A stretch of 12,775 nt of DNA. Source: Planctomycetaceae bacterium (GTDB taxonomy: Bacteria; Planctomycetota; Planctomycetia; Planctomycetales; Planctomycetaceae). The DNA is taken from the NCBI GenBank assembly GCA_015487825.1, contig WFOZ01000317.1:1-12775 (forward strand), in the 5' to 3' direction. The position numbers and the translations under genes were made by a program. Below the pieces are notes generated by a model that had not been told where the DNA came from, ran no database searches, and worked only from the letters and a program-made list of their open reading frames with translations. Positions 6,323 to 12,775 of the stretch are shown one piece after another (positions within the stretch are counted from its first letter, which is position 1; each line of letters opens with the position of its first letter).

Positions 6323-7639
6323 TTATGGTAACGGTGAGATTTTGAAATTCCTGAAGGAGAGGTCGGTTGTCGGATCGTGTCCCTGTAATGAAAGATGCCC
6401 AGCTTCGAGTCTCATTCCTTTGCGAGGGTTTTCGTGTGGTTTTCTTGTATCTTTCCAGTCAACTACCTGATAGCCATCAACCCAGGTCGATATATGCGGG
6501 CCATCTGCAATGAGAGTGATCGTGCACCATTTGTTATCACTCGAAACAACCCGCCTCGCTTCGACTCTGCGGAAGATCGCCCCGGTGCCTGCGTTGTTTG
6601 GTTTATTACGGTCATCATTTTTAATACCGTTATGAATTTGAACTTCGTAACCGTTCGAGGGGGCTTTTTCTGTCCCTTCAATCGCACGAAAGAAAAGGCC
6701 GCTGTTTAATTCTGCTGCGTGAGTTTTGGCCTGAAATTGCAGCATGAAATTCTCGAACGTCTTTTCCGTTTCCAGGAACCCTGCCCCGTTGGTTACGTGA
6801 ATGGTGCCATCGACTACTTCAAATTTACTTTTGGAACCGGGAACTTCCCGCCAGCCGGTTAAGTCTTTGCCGTTGAACAAATCTGTCTGACTGAGCGGCT
6901 TCAAGCGGATATTTCGAAAGGCAATCTCTCCAGAATTCTTCTGTAAGCCGATCAAACCACCACGCAGCCAGTTTTCGCGTTCATCCTTAAATTCTGTTGA
7001 TATCTTGCCATCAATCAGCACGCTGAAAGAATTTTTGTTGGCGGTAATTTTCAATTGATGCCATTTTCCATCGGCAGTTGGCTTGCCCGGCTCGAACTTA
7101 TGCAGTCCGACAAAACTGCCTGTCAGGTAACCTTCGGGGTGTTTGTCTGCCAGGTTGATCTCGTAACAATCGACTTTCGGATTACTCGGATTTTTTGCAC
7201 ATCTAATGAAGATTCCGCTGTTGCCTCCCTTGGACAGTTTGAAATCGAGAACCAGTTCAAAATCTGCAAAGCGAACCTTTGTTAGCAACAAACCGATTGG
7301 TCCTTCGCTGGCAGTCAGTTGATGGTCCTGGACCGCCCAGTTGACCTCATTTTGAGGCCGCCAGCCGAATAGCGACTGGGCATCGAACAGGTTAATCCAC
7401 CCTGCTGCAATTTGTTGCTCGGTTAATGGGTTGACGTATTCAACAGGTTCAATCGGGGCTGGCTTTGGAGTTTTTTTGCTTTGCTTTTCAGATTTGCTTT
7501 TCTCAGCAGGCTCAACCAGTTTCGATTTCTCTTCCTGTTTTGCTTGAGGTTGTTTTTCTGCAGGCGGTGTTGCCTCCTGTTTTTGGCATCCGATTAAACT
7601 CACCAGAAGCAGCAGCGTAAAGAAGTATGATCTTGACAT
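6323..7639 (-). CDS. lipoprotein with two tandem DUF1080 (3-keto-disaccharide hydrolase / LamG-like) domains
   Basis: 438 aa. The signal peptide ends in lipobox LIGC with Cys18, followed by a Lys/Glu/Pro/Gln-rich spacer (19-66) that would hold the catalytic part away from the membrane. Domain 1 (~77-249) contains GWINLFD, FGW, GGNSGIFIR (138-146), CYEIN (158-162) and a W..LKI strand. Domain 2 (~250-437) repeats the same order: DLFNGKDLTGW (253-263), LNSGLFFR (311-318), GYEVQI (330-335) and GTGAIFRR (351-358). This is the DUF1080 family, a concanavalin-like jelly roll very abundant in planctomycetes and named for 3-keto-glycoside hydrolysis in some members. Start ATG 7639 has AAAAAGG about 9 nt upstream. 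It lies 126 bp after prfB, so cotranscription is possible but the hairpins between them argue against it. The exact sugar substrate cannot be told. Confidence 0.9.
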   Translation of the reverse strand: MSRSYFFTLLLLVSLIGCQKQEATPPAEKQPQAKQEEKSKLVEPAEKSKSEKQSKKTPKPAPIEPVEYVNPLTEQQIAAGWINLFDAQSLFGWRPQNEVNWAVQDHQLTASEGPIGLLLTKVRFADFELVLDFKLSKGGNSGIFIRCAKNPSNPKVDCYEINLADKHPEGYLTGSFVGLHKFEPGKPTADGKWHQLKITANKNSFSVLIDGKISTEFKDERENWLRGGLIGLQKNSGEIAFRNIRLKPLSQTDLFNGKDLTGWREVPGSKSKFEVVDGTIHVTNGAGFLETEKTFENFMLQFQAKTHAAELNSGLFFRAIEGTEKAPSNGYEVQIHNGIKNDDRNKPNNAGTGAIFRRVEARRVVSSDNKWCTITLIADGPHISTWVDGYQVVDWKDTRKPHENPRKGMRLEAGHLSLQGHDPTTDLSFRNFKISPLP

Positions 7640-7684
7640 GATGCGTGGCCTTTTTGAACTGTCTGATAATTATTTCCAGGCGAG

Positions 7685-7705
7685 CCCGGGGTGTTAACCC
7701 TCGGG
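7685..7705. repeat. imperfect GC-rich palindrome (CCCGGGG-TGTTAA-CCCTCGGG)
   Basis: CCCG/GGG pairs with CCC/CGGG around a TGTTAA loop with one bulged T. It sits between prfB and the DUF1080 lipoprotein gene. The form resembles short GC-rich palindromes I associate with intergenic regions of planctomycetes, but only one copy is visible in this window. It may be part of a terminator region for prfB together with the adjacent G/C-tract hairpin, or an interspersed repeat. Confidence 0.4.
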
Positions 7706-7730
7706 TAAATACTATATTCCAGCAGAGTAA

Positions 7731-7749
7731 CCAGGGGGTCCCCCCCCGG
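7731..7749 (-). terminator. G/C-tract hairpin downstream of prfB
   Basis: The plus strand reads CCAGGGGGT followed by eight C and GG, so the G5 and C5 tracts can pair around a short loop and the flanking CC/GG extend the stem. It begins 17 bp after the prfB stop (TAA 7766-7768 on the minus strand). No U-run follows, so it could be a rho-independent-like stop only in a loose sense; an mRNA-stabilising 3' hairpin is an alternative. Confidence 0.35.
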
Positions 7750-7765
7750 CTCGTCTTAGGTTTAT

Positions 7766-8900
7766 TTACGAGTCTGATTTTGCGACTTCTTTTCCCATCG
7801 ACCATTTCAGATATGCTTCGAGGTACGGTTCGAGCTCGCCATCTAAAACGGAAAGTGGATTTCCAGTTTTTAATCCTGATCGAGTATCCTTCACAAACTG
7901 TTCGGGTTGCAGGACGTAATTGCGGATTGTTTCGCCACCGAAACCAATTTTTGATTTTTCTCCGCGTTTGATTGCCGTTTCGGCATCCTGTTTTTCGAGT
8001 TCCAGTTGATGCAGTTTGGCGAGAAGCATTTTTCGGGCTGCTGCCCTGTTCTGGTGCTGGCTTCTTTCATTCTGGCATCGTACAACGGCTCCGGTTTCCA
8101 GGTGAGTCAGCCGAACGGCAGATTCAGTTTTATTGACGTGCTGCCCTCCTGCCCCGCCAGCTCGCATTGTTTCTTCGCGAACCTCTTTGTCCCAGTCAAC
8201 TTCAATCGCACCGCTATCTTCCACTTCTGGCGTGACATCGACGGCTGCAAATGCGGTTTGACGTTTCCCGGCTGAATTGAAGGGGCTGATTCGTACGAGA
8301 CGATGATTGCCCGATTCCCCCTTGAGATAGCCGTACGCATAATCCCCCTTGACAAGGAGTGTCGCGTGGCGAATGCCGGCTTCTTCGCCGTTGGTCCTTT
8401 CGTACATCTCCAGCGAAAAACCGCGCATTTCTGCCCAACGAATATACATCAACAACAACATTTCCGCCCAGTCAGCCGCATCCGTACCGCCCTCTCCTGC
8501 TTGAATGGTAACATATGCATTGGAAGGATCGTCCGGCTGGCCGAGCATCGTCTGCAATTCGACCCGTTCAAGCAACTTCTGTAATTCCTCAACCGTTTGC
8601 CTCAATTCACGAATGGATTCGGAATCTTCAGAATCCTCTTCCTCTGCGAATTCGATCAGTACAGCTAAGTCTTCGGCTCCACTAATTAGTTCACCCAGCG
8701 GAGCAACAAGTCCTTTGATACGGCTTAATTCCGCGACGAGCCCCTGTGCTTTTTCCTGATTATCCCAGAAACCGGCTTCCCCCATCAATACGTTAATTTC
8801 TTCGATTCGCTTCTGTTTGCCAGCGTAGTCAAAGAGAATCCTTTAAGTAGAGGATGCGCTCGGTCAAATTCTGGCAGGTATCACGTAATTCGCTGTCCAT
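7766..8900 (-). CDS. prfB: peptide chain release factor 2 (RF2), expressed by programmed +1 frameshift
   Basis: RF2 ends translation at UGA and UAA by hydrolysing peptidyl-tRNA. Zero frame starts at ATG 8900, encodes 23 aa and stops at TGA 8831-8829 in the sequence CTT TGA C. Skipping T8831 moves into the +1 frame at GAC (8830) and gives DYAGKQKRI, the usual RF2 continuation, for 377 aa in total. Landmarks in that numbering: GFWDN (43-47), SPF (205-207, stop-codon recognition), [14 protein letters not shown] (catalytic GGQ at 251-253) and IRNY..KDTRSG (325-342). SPF falls at the E. coli position and GGQ within one residue of it. There is no strong Shine-Dalgarno before ATG 8900. An ORF caller would start the gene at an internal TTG (8788) and lose the N-terminus. 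It is the first gene of the minus-strand run and is regulated by RF2 level through the frameshift. Confidence 0.97.
8828..8844 (-). promoter_or_regulatory. prfB programmed +1 frameshift element (SD-like AAAGGA + CTTTGAC)
   Basis: On the minus strand AAAGGA (8844-8839), then TTCT, then CTT TGA C (8834-8828). This is the standard arrangement: an internal Shine-Dalgarno-like stimulator a few bases before a slippery CUU followed by UGA-C. In E. coli the stimulator is AGGGGG with a 3-nt spacer; here it is a weaker match with a 4-nt spacer. When RF2 is scarce the ribosome slips +1 instead of terminating, which autoregulates RF2. Confidence 0.93.
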
Positions 8901-9334
8901 TGTATACTCGATTACTTTTTCAAAAGATATTACAGGTACTTTTCGCAGGGGGCTTCTTGCCTGGCGAGTGTCAGCTTAATAAGCAATCGAGGCTGTGTGA
9001 AGTATTCGGGCAAAGAATAAAGACTTGAATCGAGCCTGCCAGCTTGCTAGATTGGGAACACTTATATTGTGAGTCCCACCGACTTTCCTTCCTATGTAGA
9101 TAGAAGAAACGACAACTGCTTTTTTTCCCGTGAGGTGCCTTGCTGATCGGATTCTACCATTAAATTGAAATAATAGCCCTCACTGGCAATGTGGAAGCTG
9201 TTTTCGTATCTTGTGTGAAGATCGCAGATTCCGGACATGAATCCACTATCTGACGTTTGAATTATCAGTGTAAATTTGCAATCCTCTAACCAGTCTGACC
9301 TCAGAGTTGAGTTAATCGGGAGAGTTGACAACAT
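8901..9334. other. 434-bp divergent intergenic region between prfB and the ABC ATPase gene
   Basis: It must contain promoters for both directions. On the minus strand TAATAT (8932-8927) is a possible -10 for prfB without a good -35. On the plus strand TTGAAT (9025-9030), a 17-bp gap and TAGATT (9048-9053) form a possible sigma70-like promoter. An 80-codon minus-strand frame (9092-9334) has no signal peptide, motif or RBS and is taken as noise. No RNA gene or riboswitch is recognised. Confidence 0.5.
9025..9053 (+). promoter_or_regulatory. candidate sigma70-like promoter for the ABC operon
   Basis: TTGAAT, exactly 17 bp, then TAGATT: four of six consensus matches in each hexamer. It would give a 5' leader of about 275 nt before the ATG at 9335. 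This is weak evidence by itself; promoters nearer the gene may exist. Confidence 0.25.
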
Positions 9335-10105
9335 ATGAACGCAACTGAGACAAAATCGCCTTCAAAGAAGGGAACCTGGGATGCAGAACTATCAAAATCG
9401 ATGATTACTGCTCAGGGTTTGACCAAACACTACGGCAAATTTATTGCCGTTTCGGACATTTCCTTTTCTGTTCCACGAGGAGAGGTCGTGGCTTTTCTGG
9501 GACCGAACGGAGCCGGGAAATCGACTACGATGAAAATGCTGACCGGCTTTCTGGCTCCGACTCGCGGGCGAGCCAGTATTGGTGGTTTCGATGTTTTTGA
9601 GAACCGGATGGATGCTGCACAAGTTCTCGGTTATCTACCGGAAAATGGTCCGCTTTACATGGAAATGACTCCCAAGTCGCTGCTGTGGTACTGTGCCCGA
9701 TTGCGAGGCCTTTCCAAAGTATTCACCAATTCCCGTATTGAATACGTTGTTGATCGGTGTTCTCTGGGAACGGTATGGGAAAAGCCAATTGGTAAATTGT
9801 CAAAAGGATTTCGCCAACGAGTCGGTATGGCTCAGGCGATTCTCCATGACCCGGCGGTGTTAATTCTGGATGAACCGACCAGTGGGTTGGATCCGAATCA
9901 GACTCATCAGGTTCGGGATTTGATCCGTTCGCTGGCAAAATCTAAAACGATTCTACTTTCCACTCATGTGCTTTCAGAAGTTCACGCGATGTGCGACCGG
10001 ATCATTCTGGTTAATAATGGCCGTGTTGTCCTCGACGGACCGGTCTCTGAACTTTCTGATGATATTACAGGGATGGAAAAGAGGTTCCAGGAATTGACTG
10101 CGTAA
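9335..10105 (+). CDS. ABC-2-type transporter ATP-binding protein (GldA/NatA-like)
   Basis: 256 aa, soluble ATPase that should bind the cytoplasmic face of the membrane protein encoded next. Walker A GPNGAGKST (56-64), the LPEN..LY segment typical of this subfamily at the Q-loop position (101-108), signature LSKGF (155-159), Walker B VLILDEP (175-181), D-loop SGLD (183-186) and H-loop His211 are all present, so it looks catalytically complete. Start ATG 9335 is preceded by GGGAGAG (9318-9324). A later Met (residue 23) is nearer the usual family start but has no RBS, so about 22 extra N-terminal residues (Lys/Ser-rich) are retained. It is followed after 139 bp by the GldF-GldG-like fusion, its expected partner. 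The transported substrate is unknown; the gliding-motility name comes from Bacteroidetes homologues and need not apply here. Confidence 0.95.
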   Translation: MNATETKSPSKKGTWDAELSKSMITAQGLTKHYGKFIAVSDISFSVPRGEVVAFLGPNGAGKSTTMKMLTGFLAPTRGRASIGGFDVFENRMDAAQVLGYLPENGPLYMEMTPKSLLWYCARLRGLSKVFTNSRIEYVVDRCSLGTVWEKPIGKLSKGFRQRVGMAQAILHDPAVLILDEPTSGLDPNQTHQVRDLIRSLAKSKTILLSTHVLSEVHAMCDRIILVNNGRVVLDGPVSELSDDITGMEKRFQELTA

Positions 10106-10123
10106 GGTGCGTTGCAACGTACC
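10106..10123. repeat. 18-bp near-perfect palindrome directly after the ABC ATPase stop codon
   Basis: GGTG-CGTTGCAACG-TACC starts at the base after the TAA at 10103-10105. All pairs are Watson-Crick except one G-T, which is tolerated as G-U in RNA, giving a 7-bp stem with a TGCA loop. No T-run follows and the partner gene continues in the same direction, so an attenuating or processing hairpin, or a regulator site, is more likely than a full terminator. Confidence 0.4.
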
Positions 10124-10229
10124 AACTGCTGGCATCGGATATTATAAATTCATAGGTGTGTTACGACGCATCTTGTAAATACATCTTTTCCCACTTAAAA
10201 ACGGGAATGTTTCATACAGAATAGATAAT

Positions 10230-10234
10230 GGAGG
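10230..10234 (+). promoter_or_regulatory. ribosome binding site of the GldFG-like gene
   Basis: GGAGG lies 10 nt upstream of ATG 10245 and is the clearest Shine-Dalgarno in the window. It fixes the start of a gene that runs out of the window. Confidence 0.75.
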
Positions 10235-10244
10235 CTCTGCGATC

Positions 10245-12775
10245 ATGGTTCGACCACATGTGATCTCAGCGGTATTTTTTCGAAACCTTGGAAGTTATTT
10301 TTCGGGACTTCTAGGTTATGTTGTGATAGTTGCCTTTGTCGTCATTGCGGCAGCTCTTGCGTTCAATGCCGAGTTTTTCGCGAGCAACAGTGCCACGCTG
10401 GATCAGTTGACCCAGAATTTCCCGGCTCTGTTGGTGTTCCTGATTCCTGCAATTACCATGACTTCCTGGGCAGATGAGCGAAAACTGGGCACCGACGAAC
10501 TGTTGTTTACGATGCCTGCAACTGATTTTGAAATTCTTGTAGGAAAATATAAGGCTGTCTTTTCCGTTTACACAATCGCCCTGCTCTTTTCCTGCACAAA
10601 CCTGGTGATGCTGGATATCATCGGGAATCCTGATGCAGGAGTTCAGTTTACTACCTATGTGGGATACTGGCTGGCCGGAGCGGCTCTTGTCAGTGCAGGG
10701 ATGCTCGCTTCAGCTTTAACAAGTAATGCAGCAGTGGCGTTCGTTCTTGGTGCAGTCTTTTGCAGTGTGCCGGTCTTTATCTCGACAGTTACCGATGTCA
10801 TCATTTCCGGCTTGACTGCATTCCTGACAAGTCTGGGCGTGGCAAAAGAGACCATTATTTCGTATCTCCCTGCAGCAGGTTCAATGGAAACGTTAACTGT
10901 CGGACATCACTTGAGTGATTTTGCACTTGGGATTCTGCCGCTGGAGGGAACCGTCTATTTCATCAGTCTGACTGCATTTTTTCTTTACCTGAACTATATT
11001 GTCATTTCCCGTCGCCACTGGAATACAGGTGAAGCGGGTAATTCAATGGGGTGGCAGTACATGCTTCGGGGAATCTCGTTAGCAGTTATCCTGATCAGTG
11101 TCACGACTCTCTCGATCGGTTCTGTGAAACGTTTTGATTTCACCGAGAAACACCTCTATACGCTTAGTCCTACAACATTGAAGACACTCAAGGAAATTGA
11201 TGAGAAGCGGCCGGTACGAATTCAAGCTTATGTCAGCCCCAGCGTTCCGGAAGAATATGCAGCCGTTCATCGCAATTTAGTAGGCCTGCTTCGCGAGATG
11301 GAAAACCGGGGCGGCGGCAATGTAAATGTGCGAATGATCAGCGTCGAGCCTTACAGCGAAGCTGCTGAAGAAGCTCGTCACTTCGGCATTGAGGCGAGAA
11401 AAGTACAGACCGAACGTGATGGACAGATTACGGTTTCTGATGTTTATCTCGGCGCGAGAATCAGTAGCGGAAACGATGAAGTGATTGTCCCGTTTTTTGA
11501 TGTCGGAATGTCTGTGGAATACGAATTGACTCGTTCCCTTCGGACAGTTTCGAAAGAATCTCGACTGACCGTTGGAATCTTGGCTACCGATGCCCGCGTG
11601 ATGGGGGGATTCGACTCTGCAACCTTCCGCTCTCTGCCTGAATGGCAAATTGTGCGGGAATTGAAAAAACAATACAAGCTGGAAAGTGTTTCACCCGATA
11701 CGCCGATTGAATCCGGGAAATATGATGTTCTCATCGCGATACTCCCCTCTTCATTAACACAACCGCAACTCGATAATTTTGTGGCCTATGTTGAAGGAGG
11801 AAATTCGACCTTGATCTTCGCAGATCCGATGCCGGTTTTTGGTGGTGGACGTGGAATGCAAATGGCTCCCAGACAGCCCAAGCCACGACAGGGAGGCATG
11901 ATGGGACAGCAGGCACCGCCACAACAAAAAGGAGACGACGGCAAGTTGACTTCACTTCTCAATGTATTGGAAGTTGCCTGGGATAACGGCGAAGTTGTCT
12001 TCGATAAAGATAATCCTCACCCCCGTTTTTCGGAAGCAGTTCGTCCTGAATTAGTCTTTATCAGCTCTAAAAAGGCGGTTCGGGAAGCTTTCAGCACGAA
12101 AAGTAAAATTACCAGCGGGTTACAGGAAATGCTATTGTTCTTCCCGGGAACGGTTGTTCCTCGCGAAAAAAGTGGAGTTGATTTTATTCCGTTGCTCAGA
12201 ACCGGAGCCAGCAACTCTGGATTGTTGAAATGGGAAGACCTGGTTACCAGTAATCCAATGTTCGGGATGAGCCTGAACCCTGATCCGAAAAGAAATAATG
12301 ACGAGTACGCTCACGTTGTTGCAGCTCAAATTAAATCTTCGGGTGGCGGCAAGGAAAATCCGAATGCTCCCAAAGTAAATGCTATTTTTGTTGCTGATGT
12401 CGATGTTGTTTCTGATGACATCTTCAGTATTGCCAAAGCTCAATCTTTCGATCTGAAAATCGATAATATCACTTTCGTGCTTAACTGCGTCGATTCTCTG
12501 GCAGGAGAAGAAGATTTTATCGCACTTCGTAAACGCAGAGATGACGCCCGGACTTTGAAACGAGTTGAAGACTTAACTGCTGGTTCGGTAAAAAAAAGAA
12601 GTGAAGCGATAAAAAAAGCTCAGGAAAAAGCGGATGAGGAACTTAAGAAATCTGAAGAAGAGTTTGACGAAGAACTGAAGAAAATCGAAGCAGACACCAG
12701 CCTGGATGAGCGAACAAAAATTGCACAGATGCGATCGCTTCAGCAGGCCCGTGAAAGAAAACTGAAAGCGTTTGA
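10245..12775 (+). CDS. ABC-2 permease fused to GldG-like auxiliary domain (GldF-GldG type), 3'-truncated by window
   Basis: The frame is open from ATG 10245 to the window end (843 complete codons). Residues 1-262 are a GldF-like ABC-2 permease with about six membrane segments (~17-40, 61-74, 105-126, 136-158, 162-186, 234-255) and the cytoplasmic WADERKLGTDELLFTMPAT stretch (75-93) typical of this family. A seventh membrane segment (~275-293) leads into RFDFTEKHLYTLSP (296-309), the opening signature of GldG-type auxiliary proteins, then a long periplasmic alpha/beta domain (~315-755). Residues 533-565 are a Gly/Met/Gln/Pro-rich insertion. The last ~80 visible residues are Lys/Glu-rich and probably coiled coil; a closing membrane helix is expected downstream. 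With the ATPase gene upstream this makes an ABC-2-type complex; the cargo is unknown. In Bacteroidetes GldF and GldG are often separate proteins, while a fused form is common in planctomycetes. Confidence 0.92.
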   Translation, partial: MVRPHVISAVFFRNLGSYFSGLLGYVVIVAFVVIAAALAFNAEFFASNSATLDQLTQNFPALLVFLIPAITMTSWADERKLGTDELLFTMPATDFEILVGKYKAVFSVYTIALLFSCTNLVMLDIIGNPDAGVQFTTYVGYWLAGAALVSAGMLASALTSNAAVAFVLGAVFCSVPVFISTVTDVIISGLTAFLTSLGVAKETIISYLPAAGSMETLTVGHHLSDFALGILPLEGTVYFISLTAFFLYLNYIVISRRHWNTGEAGNSMGWQYMLRGISLAVILISVTTLSIGSVKRFDFTEKHLYTLSPTTLKTLKEIDEKRPVRIQAYVSPSVPEEYAAVHRNLVGLLREMENRGGGNVNVRMISVEPYSEAAEEARHFGIEARKVQTERDGQITVSDVYLGARISSGNDEVIVPFFDVGMSVEYELTRSLRTVSKESRLTVGILATDARVMGGFDSATFRSLPEWQIVRELKKQYKLESVSPDTPIESGKYDVLIAILPSSLTQPQLDNFVAYVEGGNSTLIFADPMPVFGGGRGMQMAPRQPKPRQGGMMGQQAPPQQKGDDGKLTSLLNVLEVAWDNGEVVFDKDNPHPRFSEAVRPELVFISSKKAVREAFSTKSKITSGLQEMLLFFPGTVVPREKSGVDFIPLLRTGASNSGLLKWEDLVTSNPMFGMSLNPDPKRNNDEYAHVVAAQIKSSGGGKENPNAPKVNAIFVADVDVVSDDIFSIAKAQSFDLKIDNITFVLNCVDSLAGEEDFIALRKRRDDARTLKRVEDLTAGSVKKRSEAIKKAQEKADEELKKSEEEFDEELKKIEADTSLDERTKIAQMRSLQQARERKLKAF

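Noticed and set aside
7766..8788. RF2 starting at the internal TTG (340 aa)
   Set aside because: The CTT-TGA-C frameshift and the upstream ATG at 8900 restore the full RF2 N-terminus, so the shorter gene model is an artefact.
8829..8900. A frameshift mutation making prfB a pseudogene
   Set aside because: The position and sequence are those of the conserved programmed frameshift, and all catalytic motifs downstream are intact.
9092..9334. 80-codon minus-strand open frame in the prfB/ABC divergent gap
   Set aside because: It has no RBS, no recognisable motif, ordinary composition for random frames, and would begin one base before the ABC ATPase start; most likely chance.
1..12775. Defence island, prophage or CRISPR locus
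   Set aside because: No direct-repeat array, nuclease, integrase, transposase or phage structural gene is visible; the genes look like planctomycete core and envelope genes.

Overview
The window most resembles a chromosomal segment from a planctomycete (perhaps a Gimesia- or Rubinisphaera-like member of the Planctomycetales). This is an inference from gene content: an EF-hand/esterase fusion, a lipoprotein with two DUF1080 (3-keto-disaccharide hydrolase) domains, a fused GldF-GldG-type ABC permease, several short Lys/Glu/Pro-rich lipoproteins and moderate GC. No rRNA, tRNA, CRISPR array, transposase or integrase is visible. The segment looks like native chromosome, not a mobile island.

Layout from left to right. 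Positions 1-1037 (+) hold the 3' part of a calcium-binding EF-hand protein fused to an alpha/beta-hydrolase esterase. A short convergent gap with a perfect 10-bp inverted repeat follows. From 8900 down to 1211 all genes are on the minus strand. In transcription order they are: prfB (RF2, with its programmed +1 frameshift intact), a two-domain DUF1080 lipoprotein, a His-rich lipoprotein, a small lipoprotein with a CPFC motif translationally coupled to it (ATGA overlap), and a 1158-aa Clp-type AAA+ protein. After a divergent 434-bp gap, the plus strand carries an ABC-2-type ATPase (9335-10105) and its GldF-GldG-like permease/auxiliary fusion (10245 to beyond the window end).

The most unusual object is the 1158-aa AAA+ protein. 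It has HEAT-like N-terminal repeats instead of a Clp N-domain and two Clp AAA modules with no ClpB middle domain. Its C-terminal ~330 residues are, by eye, a full-length paralogue of class-I release factor RF2, the product of prfB three genes upstream. The RF2-like part keeps the PCRF entry motif (GFWDN) and the RF2 C-terminal signature, but it has lost both the GGQ catalytic motif and the SPF stop-codon-reading motif. In the AAA part, the D1 Walker B acidic pair is replaced and the D2 pore loop is shortened, while D2 ATPase motifs and a ClpP-loop-like VGF tripeptide remain. A plausible hypothesis is a ribosome- or nascent-chain-directed unfoldase that uses a dead release factor as its docking domain.

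How the rest may work together: the two small lipoproteins look like an envelope pair that could bind metal (His/Asp tract; CxxC with nearby His in an OB-like domain). The DUF1080 lipoprotein probably acts on carbohydrate in the periplasm or at the cell surface. The ABC ATPase and the GldFG fusion form one ABC-2-type complex of the kind widespread in Bacteroidetes and Planctomycetes. The physical link between prfB and the Clp-RF2 fusion suggests that the fusion arose by local duplication of prfB, but the three lipoprotein genes between them show no obvious functional link to translation.
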